From NCBI GenBank assembly GCA_028285525.1, contig JANQOZ010000079.1, positions 1-49,158 of the forward strand: a DNA stretch of 49,158 nucleotides. The letters are read 5' to 3'. Positions 8,814 to 17,706 of the stretch are shown piece by piece (position 1 is the first letter of the stretch; each line of letters begins with the position of its first letter). The translations under genes and the position numbers were made by a program. The notes beneath the pieces are model-generated. The model worked only from the letters and a program-made list of their open reading frames with translations. It made no database searches and was not told the origin of the DNA. The stretch is from Lysobacterales bacterium. Lineage in GTDB: Bacteria; Pseudomonadota; Gammaproteobacteria; Xanthomonadales; SZUA-38.

Positions 8814-9230
8814 TCACCCGGCTTCGGGCGTGGTGGCGATGGACAGGTTGACGAACCCCAGCTGGTTGACGGCATCCATGGCGGTCACCACGGACTGATA
8901 AGGGGTGTTGGCATCAGCCCGGATGGTAACCGGCTGTTCGAGGTCTTCGCCCGCAATGCGTGCGATCGCCGCCTTGAGCGTATCGCTGCCCTGGTTGATC
9001 ACCTCGTTATTGTTGATGAAGTAGCGCCCCTCGCGGGAGATCGCAATCTCGAGGCGATCCTGCTCGATGGTGACCGCTTCCTCGGACGCCTGCGGCAGTT
9101 CGATTCGCAGGCGCGCCTGCCGTTCGAACGTTGTGGTCACCATAAAAAAGATCAGCAGCAGAAACACCACGTCGATCAGCGGCGCGAGGTCGATGCCGGG
9201 CTCTTCCTTTTCCTTCTTTTGGATCTGCAT
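8814..9230 (-). CDS. ExbD/TolR family biopolymer transport protein
   Basis: A 138-residue protein with one N-terminal membrane helix (about 15-32, containing the conserved Asp in PLIDVVFLLLIFF) and a periplasmic domain, as in ExbD/TolR. With the ExbB/TolQ partner it would use the proton gradient to drive an energy-transducing partner. It begins one base after the exbB stop. No TonB or TolA gene is adjacent. Location next to msbA-lpxK is common in Xanthomonadales-type genomes, and the pair's specific task there is not settled by sequence. I leave the symbol blank because ExbD and TolR cannot be separated with confidence. Confidence 0.9.
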   Translation of the reverse strand: MQIQKKEKEEPGIDLAPLIDVVFLLLIFFMVTTTFERQARLRIELPQASEEAVTIEQDRLEIAISREGRYFINNNEVINQGSDTLKAAIARIAGEDLEQPVTIRADANTPYQSVVTAMDAVNQLGFVNLSIATTPEAG

Positions 9231-9869
9231 CTACTCGGCCCGTGGGCGGGTGGCGGTGCGGCGCTGGTGGCCCAGGTCGATCGTATCGATCAGCGACAGC
9301 GCCTGTTCCTCCATGTCGACGACCAGGGCCTCAACGCGCCCTTTGAAGAAGCGATAGAACAGAAAGGCCGGGATGGCGACAAACAGGCCCGCGGCTGTGG
9401 TGACCAGAGCCTGGGAGATACCGCCGGCGAGCTGGTTGGCGTCGCCGACCCCGTGTACCAGAATGGAAGAGAACACCTTGATCATGCCGATAACGGTGCC
9501 CAGCAGGCCCATCAGCGGCGTGATGCCCGCGATGGTGCCCAGCGTATTCAGATACCGCTCCAGGTCGTGCACAACGTGCCGCCCGGTGTCCTCGACCGCT
9601 TCTTTGACGATATCGCGGGTCCGGCTTCGATTACGCAGGGCTGCCGCCAGGACGCGACCCAGGGCAGAGTTCTCCGCGAGCGCCTCAACGTGGCTGTTTT
9701 CCAGCTTCCGGCTCAGGGCCCAGCTTTGCACCTGCTGACCCAGCTCGGGCGGATTCACCACCTTGCGGCGCAGCGTCCAAAAACGCTCCAGCACGATACC
9801 CATGGCTATGGCTGAGCAGGCGAGGATCGGCAGCATCAGCCAGCCTCCCTGGCGAATAATTTCCAGCAC
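9231..9869 (-). CDS. MotA/TolQ/ExbB family proton channel protein
   Basis: 212 residues with three predicted membrane helices (about 10-27, 108-132 and 150-172), the ExbB/TolQ layout. The conserved region TPLMGLLGTVIGMI is in the second helix and the TTAAGLFVAIPAFL stretch in the third. It partners the adjacent ExbD-like protein as an inner-membrane proton-driven motor. The start is GTG. The 120 bases between it and comEC (9870-9989) are gene-free and could hold the promoter of the exbB-exbD-msbA-lpxK-kdsB run. I could not identify convincing -35/-10 boxes there. Confidence 0.9.
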   Translation of the reverse strand: MLEIIRQGGWLMLPILACSAIAMGIVLERFWTLRRKVVNPPELGQQVQSWALSRKLENSHVEALAENSALGRVLAAALRNRSRTRDIVKEAVEDTGRHVVHDLERYLNTLGTIAGITPLMGLLGTVIGMIKVFSSILVHGVGDANQLAGGISQALVTTAAGLFVAIPAFLFYRFFKGRVEALVVDMEEQALSLIDTIDLGHQRRTATRPRAE

Positions 9870-9989
9870 GTGATTCGAACCTCAGTCAGCGCATTTTCGA
9901 CGCTGGGCATGATACTCAAGTTTTGCCTGGACGTCTGCGCCGCAGTTGGCGGATTGCGAGGCACCTCAATGCCCCCGGCTGGGTGCGGT

Positions 9990-12257
9990 TCAGGGCGACC
10001 GGCGTGGTAGTGCTGGCTCCGGGCACAGCCCGTGCCAGTGCCATGCCCGAGAGGACTGGAGCCGGGCGCTCGACACCGCGTCAAGGCCGTCATCGCGCCA
10101 GCGAAATTGTAGATGCCCGCACTCCGAGCTCACCAGGAGGGGGATGCGATGGCGCTGAAGGCGTTGACGTACCGACGGATGGGGCATGTTGAAGCGGTTG
10201 TGGTGGCCGCTTGTGGCGACCGCGAGCCCGGGCCTGAGGGTTTCGAGCCAGTCATGAGCGCTGGAGGTCCGGCTGCCGTGGTGGCCGAGGATGAGCAGAT
10301 CGGTCATCGGAAGATCATCCTCCCAGCGCCGCAAAAGGCGTCGCTCGATGAGCTTGCCGACGTCCCCTGGTAGAAGAATCTGTCGACCCATCCGACGGAG
10401 CGTCAAAACACACGAGCTGTCGTTGCCCAGGTAGGGCAGCCACGGTCCAGGATGCCAGGCGCGCAGCTCCAGTTCCGGCCAGCGCCACGCTCGACCGTCG
10501 AGACACGGGGGCCACCGCTGATCGCGGCTGACGCCAACCAGCTCTTCGATTCTTAGCGCGCTTGCCTCCAGTCCCGGAAGGCCGCCGGCATGGTCCGCGT
10601 CACCGTGGCTGATCACCACCTGGTCGAGTCGCGTGACACCCTGACGCTGCAGGCTGGGCACGATGACGGCGCTCCCCGCGTTCCACCCGTCGCCGGCTCC
10701 GGGCCCCGTATCCACCAGTACCGTTCCATGCCGATGCCCGAAGAACACGGCGGTGCCCTGCCCTGCGTCAAACACCTGAAGCTCTGGTTCGCGAAACGCT
10801 GGCTCGCCTCGGGAGACCCACACCACAAACAGCGCCAGCGGGAGCGTCCACCACCCTGGCAACGTTCTTGGCAGCAGCAGACCGATTGCCAGCGCGCCTA
10901 TGACGAGCGGCGAGAGTTGACCAGCACTGAGCGGATTCGCCTGCACCCAGGGCTCCGCCCACCGCAACGCTTCCCAGAGCCAGTTGATCTGCCAGCCGGC
11001 AAATGCCAGCACCCAGGGCACACCCAGTTCGCTTAGCACGCAGCCCACGAGCGTCAGCGGCAAAATCACCAGCGAGACCCAGGGGACGGCCAGCAGATTC
11101 ACCAGCAAAAAGCCCGCGGAAAACGGAAGACCCAGCGCCTGCTGAAGCGGCCATAGACCGATCAGCAGCAGCCCCTGTACCGACAGCAGCTGCCATTGCC
11201 CTAAGCCTTGGGGCGGACGACCGTAGAAACCGGCGAGGAGGACACCCGCGGCGGCAAAGGACATCCACAAGCCCCGGCTGGCTGCACTTTCCGGTTTGAG
11301 CATCAGGATGACCGTCAGAGCCCACAGCAGGCCAGCCAGCGGCAGCCAGGGCCGGCGCAGCAGGCAGGCCCCCAGCGGAGCGATCAGCATCAGACAGGCT
11401 CGCTGGGTCGAAACAGACCACCCCGCGAGCGTCGCGTAGCCAAGGGCGAGCAGCGCGCCGAGGCCAGCCCCCAGGATGGATCGCGGCAACCTCAGCCGAC
11501 CGGTCACCATCAGCACCCGGGCGAGCAGTAGTCCCGAGCCCGCCACGAGCGCGACGTGTAATCCGGAAATGGCCATCAGGTGAGCGGTTCCGGTGCCCGA
11601 AAGTACCCGCCAATGGTCTGGCCGCAGGCCCCGGCGATCGCCGGTCACCAGCGCCGGCAGCAGGACAGAGGCTGGCCCATCGACCGCCCGTGACAAACGG
11701 TCTGACAACGAGCCACGATAACGCAGCAGCCAGGCCGCCGGTCCTCGACCTTCACGGCAACCCCCGGCCTCAACCCGACCGTCCGCCAGCAGCGACCCGC
11801 TGAACGCCCACGTTTCTCGATCAAAGCCGGCGGAATTCATCAGGCTCCAGTGGGGCCGGAGTCTGATCAGCAGGACGCAGCGTTGCCCGCCCAGCGGTCG
11901 TATGGCCGGATCTTGCCAGCTGACTGAGAGCCGCCCTTCGCGAGGGTTCTCAGCGCGAAGCAGGAAGCGGCAGCGCGACTCGTGACAGGCCGGCAGGCTG
12001 GCGATCGTGCCCAAGACCACGTGCGGTCCCTCGTCGGCCAGCCACGCAGCCTGGCCGAGGCGATGGCGATCGAGCGTCGCGTGCCAATGCAACACGCCCA
12101 GGAGCGCCGCGGCAGCAGCCAGCACGATCGATCTCGGCGCCCGCGCGGCCAGCGGAGGCAGCAGCAGCGCCACCAGAGCAACCGCCGGCCCCAGGCTCAC
12201 AGGCAGCGCCATACCGGCCAGCAGCGCCGCACAAAACGCCAGCATCGCCCCAGTCAT
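9990..12257 (-). CDS. comEC: ComEC/Rec2 family DNA-uptake channel protein
   Basis: A 755-residue inner-membrane protein predicted to carry single-stranded transforming DNA into the cytoplasm. The N-terminal 60 residues are hydrophobic, a small soluble DUF4131-type region follows, then the multi-helix competence domain (signature MAISGLHVALVAG). A C-terminal metallo-beta-lactamase-like nuclease domain carries HGDADH at 551-556. The metal-binding motif is intact, which fits active nuclease variants of ComEC. Together with pilF at the far end of the window it suggests natural competence may be possible; this is inference. The ATG at 12257 is used; M5 is an alternative. Confidence 0.93.
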   Translation of the reverse strand: MTGAMLAFCAALLAGMALPVSLGPAVALVALLLPPLAARAPRSIVLAAAAALLGVLHWHATLDRHRLGQAAWLADEGPHVVLGTIASLPACHESRCRFLLRAENPREGRLSVSWQDPAIRPLGGQRCVLLIRLRPHWSLMNSAGFDRETWAFSGSLLADGRVEAGGCREGRGPAAWLLRYRGSLSDRLSRAVDGPASVLLPALVTGDRRGLRPDHWRVLSGTGTAHLMAISGLHVALVAGSGLLLARVLMVTGRLRLPRSILGAGLGALLALGYATLAGWSVSTQRACLMLIAPLGACLLRRPWLPLAGLLWALTVILMLKPESAASRGLWMSFAAAGVLLAGFYGRPPQGLGQWQLLSVQGLLLIGLWPLQQALGLPFSAGFLLVNLLAVPWVSLVILPLTLVGCVLSELGVPWVLAFAGWQINWLWEALRWAEPWVQANPLSAGQLSPLVIGALAIGLLLPRTLPGWWTLPLALFVVWVSRGEPAFREPELQVFDAGQGTAVFFGHRHGTVLVDTGPGAGDGWNAGSAVIVPSLQRQGVTRLDQVVISHGDADHAGGLPGLEASALRIEELVGVSRDQRWPPCLDGRAWRWPELELRAWHPGPWLPYLGNDSSCVLTLRRMGRQILLPGDVGKLIERRLLRRWEDDLPMTDLLILGHHGSRTSSAHDWLETLRPGLAVATSGHHNRFNMPHPSVRQRLQRHRIPLLVSSECGHLQFRWRDDGLDAVSSARLQSSRAWHWHGLCPEPALPRRSP

Positions 12258-12408
12258 CGTCGCCCAGCAGCCGTTTAAGGCAAGAGGATAGGCGGCCCGG
12301 CCAGGAACTACAGCCGATCGCGTGCGCGGTGTGTTGTAGGTGAATCGACCGACTCAGGGTCGCCGGCGCGCCGCTGATCTGAGTCAGCGTATCCTGGGCC
12401 GGAGGCGG
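12258..12408. other. Intergenic region between comEC and lolD
   Basis: 151 gene-free bases. The only structure I see is a 7-bp inverted repeat GACTCAG (12351-12357)/CTGAGTC (12379-12385) around a GC-rich 21-base loop containing GGCGCGCC. There is no T-run on either side, so it is not a standard intrinsic terminator. It may mark the end of the lolCD transcript or be chance. Confidence 0.35.
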
Positions 12409-13092
12409 TCAGGAGGCCGGGGCGAGCTGCCCTCCAGACAGCACCAGCACGGTGTCCAGCCGGCCGGCCAGCTGCCGGTCGTGCGTGACGATAATGAGGC
12501 TGGTGCCGAGATCAGCGTTGAGCTCCAGCATCAGGGAGAAGATCTGCCCGGCGTTCTCCTCGTCGAGATTGCCGGTCGGTTCGTCCGCCAGCACGCAGGC
12601 CGGTCGGGTCACCAGCGCCCTGGCGACAGCCGCCCGCTGCCGTTCACCGCCCGAAAGCTGCCCCGGCTTATGGGTGAGGCGATGCCCGAGGCCGACCCGT
12701 TCAAGCAGCTCGCGCGACCGCGAAACCGCTTCGCCACGCGCAGCCCCACCGATCAGCAGCGGCATGGCAACGTTCTCCAGCGCGCTGAATTCCGGCAGCA
12801 GGTGATGAAACTGGTAGACGAAGCCAAGGTGTTTGTTGCGCAGCCGGCTCAAAGCCCGTTGGCTGAGTCCATTTAGGGGGTTGCCGGCGATCGACACCGT
12901 GCCGCTGGTGATACGGTCCAGGCCGCCCAGCACGTGCAGGAGCGTCGACTTGCCGGCGCCGGAGGCGCCGACGACGGCCACGCGCTCACCGGGCAGTACC
13001 GTGAGATCTACGCCGCTGAGCACCTTCACTTCCGCGCTAGCGTCGTGATACGACTTCACCACCCCATCGCACTGAACCACCGGACTACTCAT
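12409..13092 (-). CDS. lolD: Lipoprotein-releasing system ATPase LolD
   Basis: The ATPase of the Lol ABC transporter, which extracts outer-membrane lipoproteins from the inner membrane and hands them to LolA. Walker [10 protein letters not shown] is at 42-50 (K48). The family-typical Q-loop stretch [10 protein letters not shown], signature LSGGERQR and Walker [12 protein letters not shown] are all present. The length of 227 residues is normal. It overlaps the upstream lolC/E gene by 8 bases and is co-transcribed with it. The window holds several probable lipoprotein clients: BamB, PilF, TatT, and the GlcG-type and 37.4-kb lipoproteins. Confidence 0.96.
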   Translation of the reverse strand: MSSPVVQCDGVVKSYHDASAEVKVLSGVDLTVLPGERVAVVGASGAGKSTLLHVLGGLDRITSGTVSIAGNPLNGLSQRALSRLRNKHLGFVYQFHHLLPEFSALENVAMPLLIGGAARGEAVSRSRELLERVGLGHRLTHKPGQLSGGERQRAAVARALVTRPACVLADEPTGNLDEENAGQIFSLMLELNADLGTSLIIVTHDRQLAGRLDTVLVLSGGQLAPAS

Positions 13093-14329
13093 AGCGCAGG
13101 GCCTCCGCCGGCTGGGTTCGGGACGCGCGCCAGGCCGGATAGATGGTCGACAGCACCGTCAGCAGCAAACTGAGTAGCCCGATCTTGACCACATCGCGCG
13201 TCTGCATGTCCGAAGGCAAATCGCTGATGTAGTAGATATCGGAGGACATAAACTGCACCCGAAAAAGCTCCTCCAGCGCCGGCACGATCGTCTCAACGTT
13301 GGTGGCAAGCGCGACGCCACCCACCAGGCCGAGCACCGTGCCGAACACGCCGATAAACGAGCCCAGCACAACAAACACGCCCATGATGGTTCCCGGCGTG
13401 GCGCCGAGCGTACGCAGAATGGCGATATCCGCCTGTTTGTCGGTCACGACCATGACCAGCGTCGAGATGATATTGAACGCGGCGACGGCAACGATGAGCG
13501 ACAGAATCACAAACATCACCGTTTTCTCCATCTGCACCGCTCGAAACAGATTGGCGTGCTGCTGGGTCCAGTCGCGAACGTAGTAAATGCCGGAGAGCTC
13601 CGACTGCAGGTCTCGTGCAACTTCCCACGCACGAAACATGTTTTCGACCTTGAGCCTGATGCCCGATGCCCCGCTGCTCACGCGAAACAGCCGAGCCGCG
13701 TCGTCCAGGTGCACCAGCGCGGTGCCCCGGTCGAACTCGTGCATGCCGACCTCAAACAGCCCCACCACGGTAAACCGTTTCACCTGCGGTAGGACCCCAG
13801 CCGGCGTCGCCCGAAGCTGGGGCGCAAAAACGGTCAGCTGATCCCCGGGTTCAACGCCCAAAGCTGTGGCCAGGTGGACCCCGAGCATGATGCCGAAGTC
13901 GCCTGCCTTGAGATCCGACAGCTCACCGACAATGACGTTGGACGCCACCTCGGACACGTCGCTCTCCAGCGCCGGATCGATCCCGCGTACCAGCGCGCCG
14001 CTGATGCGATAGCCCTTGATCAGCGTCTCCCGCTCAATGAACGGTGCGGCTCCCACCACCGATGGGTGTTCGCCGGCGTCCGCCATCGCCTGCCGCCACT
14101 GGGTCATGTTGCCCTCGATGCTGGTGATCGTCGCGTGGGACAGCATGCCCAGGATTCGCTCGCGCAGCTCCTTCTCGAAGCCGTTCATGACCGAAATCAC
14201 GGTGATCAGCACCGTGACGCCAAGCGCAATCCCCAGCATGGAAATCAGGCTGATAAAGGAGATGAAATGATTGCGTCGTTTGGCGCGCGTGTAGCGCAGG
14301 CCGATGTAAAACTGCAGCGGTCGATACAT
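13085..14329 (-). CDS. Lipoprotein-releasing system permease, LolC/LolE family
   Basis: 414 residues with the LolC/E layout: one N-terminal membrane helix (about 22-48), a large periplasmic domain (about 50-265), and three C-terminal helices (about 268-292, 315-345 and 375-398). The N-terminal stretch [19 protein letters not shown] is typical. Only one permease gene accompanies lolD, whereas E. coli has lolC and lolE flanking it. A homodimer or a single LolF-type permease is likely unless a second gene lies elsewhere. The start is ATG and the gene overlaps lolD by 8 bases. Confidence 0.95.
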   Translation of the reverse strand: MYRPLQFYIGLRYTRAKRRNHFISFISLISMLGIALGVTVLITVISVMNGFEKELRERILGMLSHATITSIEGNMTQWRQAMADAGEHPSVVGAAPFIERETLIKGYRISGALVRGIDPALESDVSEVASNVIVGELSDLKAGDFGIMLGVHLATALGVEPGDQLTVFAPQLRATPAGVLPQVKRFTVVGLFEVGMHEFDRGTALVHLDDAARLFRVSSGASGIRLKVENMFRAWEVARDLQSELSGIYYVRDWTQQHANLFRAVQMEKTVMFVILSLIVAVAAFNIISTLVMVVTDKQADIAILRTLGATPGTIMGVFVVLGSFIGVFGTVLGLVGGVALATNVETIVPALEELFRVQFMSSDIYYISDLPSDMQTRDVVKIGLLSLLLTVLSTIYPAWRASRTQPAEALRYE

Positions 14330-14344
14330 GAGCGTTTGTGTGCC

Positions 14345-14755
14345 CTAAGCGTCCCTGCCCTCGTCGATCCGCGCCAGCATGCGGCGGAATTCGTCGGGCT
14401 GATGATGTCGCCACAGTGCTTGCGGCTGCCGCCAGTAGCGGCGTCTGATAGTCACTAAGACCACGGCTGCGCACCGAAAGTTGCTTTTGACTGCGACCGA
14501 GTCCCAGCCGCCGTCAGCGCTGAGCGCCTGCCAACCCGGTTCATCCGCGAATCGCAGCGCCCGCCATCGAGGCTCGCAAAGCCGGGTCCAGCAGTAAGCC
14601 AGTACCGCGACCAGCGGGGGAAACGTCACCGTGGCGAGCTTTGGGTCTGCTCCGAAACAGGCCAGCAAAGACAGCCCCGAAAGACCGGCAAGAACCACGT
14701 AATCGGCGGCGTGCGCCGTCAGCTCAATCCGCAGCGGGCCGGCGAATCTGTTCAA
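14345..14755 (-). CDS. YgfX (CptA)-like small membrane protein
   Basis: 136 residues: two adjacent hydrophobic segments near the N terminus (about 17-33 and 40-56), then a soluble tail. That is the layout of YgfX/CptA. In E. coli it is encoded next to SdhE (YgfY/CptB) and has been linked both to succinate dehydrogenase maturation and to a toxin-antitoxin role. Assignment rests on size, layout and position directly after sdhE rather than on clear motifs. The long frame starts at TTG and overlaps sdhE by 32 bases. A downstream start near the CTG of residue 8 is possible. Confidence 0.65.
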   Translation of the reverse strand: MNRFAGPLRIELTAHAADYVVLAGLSGLSLLACFGADPKLATVTFPPLVAVLAYCWTRLCEPRWRALRFADEPGWQALSADGGWDSVAVKSNFRCAAVVLVTIRRRYWRQPQALWRHHQPDEFRRMLARIDEGRDA

Positions 14756-14987
14756 TCAACTGCTTCCGCTGTGGTTCATCAGGCAGCGAGCGACCGCTCA
14801 GCCAGTCCCACAGCTGATCGTCCTCGCAGTCGAGCAGCTCGACAAACGCCTGCTGCGTTGCCGGGGCGGCAGCCTGGTAATGGTGTTCGAGAAATCGGGT
14901 CATCATTACATCAAGCTCGAGCATGCCGCGGCGGCAGCGCCAGCGCAGCTGACTCATCGACGGAGCGGGTGTCGGATCGTCGGGCAT
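14724..14987 (-). CDS. sdhE: FAD assembly factor SdhE
   Basis: A small soluble protein that promotes covalent FAD attachment to the SdhA/FrdA flavoprotein. The diagnostic RGxxE motif is present (RRGMLELD), with the acidic ECDD-like segment LLDCEDD and the WLSGR region further on. The frame from 14987 gives 87 residues, with the ATG just after the stop of the SDHAF4-like gene. The internal ATG at 14957 gives 77 and starts nearer the conserved region. Neither has a clear Shine-Dalgarno sequence. It is flanked by an SDHAF4-like gene and ygfX, so this looks like a succinate dehydrogenase assembly cluster. The sdh structural genes are not in the window. Confidence 0.92.
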   Translation of the reverse strand: MPDDPTPAPSMSQLRWRCRRGMLELDVMMTRFLEHHYQAAAPATQQAFVELLDCEDDQLWDWLSGRSLPDEPQRKQLIEQIRRPAAD

Positions 14988-14990
14988 CGA

Positions 14991-15185
14991 TCAGAAATCT
15001 GTGCAGCGGCCGTTCTTTTCCCAATCGCCGTAGCGGGTGGGCTCGGGGCCCTTCGGTCCACCGATTTCGCGCGGCATCGGCGCTGTCGAGCCGCCGTTTT
15101 CCGTCTTCGCCGGGGCAACGTCGGTCGTGACGTCAGAGGTCACATTTTCCGGGTTTGGGTTAGGCGTTGAATTTTGCGTACTCAT
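14991..15185 (-). CDS. DUF1674/SDHAF4-like succinate dehydrogenase assembly protein
   Basis: 64 residues. The first 35 are low-complexity (Thr, Asn, Pro) and look disordered. The C-terminal 26 carry the strongly conserved family block [18 protein letters not shown] followed by C-T-D-F at the very end. In eukaryotes this domain (SDHAF4/Sdh8) protects flavinylated SdhA before complex assembly. Bacterial members are less studied, and a matching role here is inferred from its position three bases from sdhE. It starts 38 bases from the divergent ygfZ, so both promoters must fit in or around that gap. Confidence 0.88.
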   Translation of the reverse strand: MSTQNSTPNPNPENVTSDVTTDVAPAKTENGGSTAPMPREIGGPKGPEPTRYGDWEKNGRCTDF

Positions 15186-15223
15186 AGCCGTATTGTACGC
15201 GTTTCGTGTGTCCCGGGTGCGTG

Positions 15224-16042
15224 ATGGAACTGGTCAGTCTTCTAAGCGAATACCGCGTCATCGCCGTCGCCGGTGCTGACGCAAAAGACTTTCTTCAGGC
15301 CCAGCTGACGTGCGACCTGAACAGCCTCGGCGCCGATGAGGGCTGTTTCGGCGCGCTGCTCAATCCGAAAGGAAAGGTGCAGTCGGCAGGCTATCTTCTG
15401 CCTCACCAGGGCAACTGGCTGATGCTGGTGCATCCAGAGGTGGCCGAGCAGACGGTGACACACCTCAGCCGCTACGTCCTTCGGGCAAAAGTTGAGCTGG
15501 GCGAAAGCGGCTTGTATGCCGTCGGCCTTGGCCTTGCCAACCCGCCATCCGAACAGACGGCTGACGACGGCACTCGCGGCTTCAACCGGCTGCCGGGCAT
15601 CAGCGAGAACTTTTTTTGCCTGCCCGACGGTCGGCAGGTCGGCGTCAGCAGCGATCCGGCGGAGAACGCGGACGTCGCCGCCTGGCGGCACGCCGACTTT
15701 CAGTCAGGGGTGGTCAGTGTCAACCAGGCCAATCACGACCGCTTTATTCCAGCCATGCTGGGCCTGGATACGCTCGGCGCCGTCAGCTTCAGCAAAGGCT
15801 GTTACCCAGGACAGGAAATTGTGGCCCGGGCCCGCCATCTCGGGCGGGTGAAGCGCACCCTGGCGCTCGTCAAGAGCGGCGATGCGCTCACCGTGGGACA
15901 GGATTTAACGACACCTGACGGCGCTCGCGCTGGTGAGGTGATCGACGTCCTGGCGGTTGCGGACGGCTGGCAGGCGCAGGCGGTGGTCAACCGTGACCTG
16001 GAGGCGCTCAGCGGCGTCGACGAACTGCGCTACTACGCCTGA
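15224..16042 (+). CDS. ygfZ: Folate-binding Fe-S cluster repair protein YgfZ
   Basis: A tetrahydrofolate-dependent protein of the GcvT/IBA57 family that supports assembly or repair of some [4Fe-4S] enzymes. The diagnostic KGCYPGQE motif is present with the functional cysteine at residue 193, and the following [12 protein letters not shown] segment is typical. The ATG at 15224 gives 272 residues. GTGs at 15206 and 15221 are in frame but would add only a few residues not expected for the family. It is divergent from the SDHAF4-sdhE-ygfX cluster, an arrangement that groups flavin and Fe-S maturation of respiratory enzymes. The stop is 12 bases from the convergent methyltransferase. Confidence 0.95.
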   Translation: MELVSLLSEYRVIAVAGADAKDFLQAQLTCDLNSLGADEGCFGALLNPKGKVQSAGYLLPHQGNWLMLVHPEVAEQTVTHLSRYVLRAKVELGESGLYAVGLGLANPPSEQTADDGTRGFNRLPGISENFFCLPDGRQVGVSSDPAENADVAAWRHADFQSGVVSVNQANHDRFIPAMLGLDTLGAVSFSKGCYPGQEIVARARHLGRVKRTLALVKSGDALTVGQDLTTPDGARAGEVIDVLAVADGWQAQAVVNRDLEALSGVDELRYYA

Positions 16043-16054
16043 CGGGCGAGGGCT

Positions 16055-16858
16055 TCAGACTTCGGCGGTGAGATAGCAGATCCAGCCCGGGTCGGCGTCG
16101 CCCTGCTCACTTTCCTCGAAAATGCCGTTCCCTTCGTTGGTCTTCGTGTCTGTGCCTTCCCAGAACACGCGGGTTCGACTGAATCCGGCTTCGCTCAAAA
16201 GTTCGCGAAGTTCCGGCAGCGTCCAGAGGCGCCAGTAGTAGGTGAACGCGCGATCCATGCGGGTCCCGTCCGGGAGCTCAAAATGAATGTAACACTGCAT
16301 CTGTGAGTTGATCGGATTGAACGAAGCCTGTTCCCAGATGTAGGTGAAGTCGCCGCAATCCCGCGGCTCGACGATTTCGCGCGGTGCGTCATAACCGCCA
16401 TAGGCGTCCAGAAAAAACACGCCGTCTTCGACCAGCGATGCACGGACGGTTTCAAAGTAGTGCCGCATCTCGTCGCGCTCGAGGAAGAGAAAATAGCTGA
16501 AGTTCATCGCGAGCACGGCGTCCACGGGTGCGCTGCCGTCGCGAACGTCCCCTTCCCGGAGCTTGAGACGCTGCTGCTGACTCGATTTCAGGGCACCCCG
16601 ATTGTGTTTTCTGCCCCAGGCCAGCACCTCGGTGTCGAGGTCGACCGCCAGTGCGGTGTTCTTGTCGGATCGTTTGACCCACTCGGTGGCGGTGTTGGCC
16701 GTGCCACAAAAGTCTTCGCGCAGCGATCTGGCCGGCCGGCCCCGCAGCTCCCGGAAGGTGTCTTCGACAAAGTCGATTTCAGACTCAACGTCCTGGACGG
16801 CCTGCTGATAAAGAATGTGGCGGTCGGTGGTGACGACCTTCTTGGCTTTGCTGCTCAT
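16055..16858 (-). CDS. Class I SAM-dependent methyltransferase, substrate unknown
   Basis: 267 residues from the ATG at 16858. The Rossmann core begins with an atypical motif I, EDFCGTA at 48-54, where many relatives have a Gly-rich loop. Strand beta-2 ends in acidic VDLD at 72-75, and AMNFSYFLF forms the motif IV region. The C-terminal part (DRAFTYYWRLWTLPEL) resembles the substrate-side cap of small-molecule methyltransferases. I cannot assign the substrate. A longer frame from 16969 would add 37 residues and run across the start of the divergent SRAP gene, so I reject it. The 109-base gap to that gene would hold both promoters. Confidence 0.8.
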   Translation of the reverse strand: MSSKAKKVVTTDRHILYQQAVQDVESEIDFVEDTFRELRGRPARSLREDFCGTANTATEWVKRSDKNTALAVDLDTEVLAWGRKHNRGALKSSQQQRLKLREGDVRDGSAPVDAVLAMNFSYFLFLERDEMRHYFETVRASLVEDGVFFLDAYGGYDAPREIVEPRDCGDFTYIWEQASFNPINSQMQCYIHFELPDGTRMDRAFTYYWRLWTLPELRELLSEAGFSRTRVFWEGTDTKTNEGNGIFEESEQGDADPGWICYLTAEV

Positions 16859-16967
16859 CGGTGGCGAAATGCTGCCCGCGGTTGCTTGCTGGATTGGCCG
16901 CGCAGTATGCAGCGCCTCACCCCATTTGGCCAGAGCGCACGCTGCCGGCTTCAGGCACAATGAGCGC

Positions 16968-17630
16968 ATGTGCGGTCGCTACTTCATTAACACGCTGCCC
17001 GAGACGCTGGCCGAACAGTTCATCGTCAAGACGCCCATCGACCTCGCCAGCAGCTACAACGTCGCGCCGACCCATCTCTGTCCGGTCGTGGTCAACGACT
17101 CTGAGGGCCAGCGAAAGCTGATCGACGCCCATTGGGGGCTGGTGCCATTCTGGGCCAAAGACCGAAAGATCGGGAGCCGGATGATCAACGCTCGAATCGA
17201 AACCGCGGCGAGCAAGCCCGCCTTCCGAGCCGCGTACAAGCGGCGCCGGTGCGTGGTGCCGGCCACCGGTTTTTTTGAATGGGTCAGGACGAGCAGCCAC
17301 AAGGTGCCGCACGCCATCGTGCCCGGCGATCAGCCGATGTTTGCCTTCGCCGGGCTCTGGGAGAGCTGGCAGGATCCGCAGGATGACACGCTGCTGTCAT
17401 ACACCATCATCACCACCGAGGCGCAGGGTCCGATCAGCGAACTGCACCATCGAATGCCCGTAATGCTCGACGCATCGCTCATGGATCCCTGGCTTGCCGG
17501 CGAACCGATCGATCTGGACGCTGTCACCGCAGCGGCGCCGACGCAGCAGGCCCGGTTTTTCCCCGTCAGCACGGCCGTCAACTCGGTGCGCAACAACTAT
17601 CCGGAGCTGTTGGAACCCGCCCAGGCATGA
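16968..17630 (+). CDS. SRAP-domain abasic-site DNA-protein crosslink protein (YedK/HMCES family)
   Basis: 220 residues, the usual size. After removal of the initiator Met, Cys2 of MCGRY forms a stable thiazolidine with abasic sites in single-stranded DNA and shields them. The other active-site residues are visible: N75 in the NARIE motif, E104 in GFFEW, and H160 in HHRMPV. The start is fixed by the need for Cys at position 2; a longer frame from 16815 would bury it. With the family 5 uracil-DNA glycosylase and uvrC this gives the window three base-damage proteins, although they are not in one operon. Confidence 0.95.
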   Translation: MCGRYFINTLPETLAEQFIVKTPIDLASSYNVAPTHLCPVVVNDSEGQRKLIDAHWGLVPFWAKDRKIGSRMINARIETAASKPAFRAAYKRRRCVVPATGFFEWVRTSSHKVPHAIVPGDQPMFAFAGLWESWQDPQDDTLLSYTIITTEAQGPISELHHRMPVMLDASLMDPWLAGEPIDLDAVTAAAPTQQARFFPVSTAVNSVRNNYPELLEPAQA

Positions 17631-17706
17631 CGCGCAGAACACCGGGCGTGGCGGATGCCGATCCTTCGGCTGTGTCCGATCACACGCGTATGCCGATTCG
17701 TCGAAC

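Noticed and set aside
8768-8875. 36-residue N-terminal extension of MsbA
   Set aside because: Overlaps exbD and is Pro/Ser-rich, unlike MsbA; the ATG at 8767 gives the family length.
12351-12385. GACTCAG/CTGAGTC hairpin as terminator after lolD
   Set aside because: Short stem, 21-base loop, no T-run; kept only as a note on the intergenic region.
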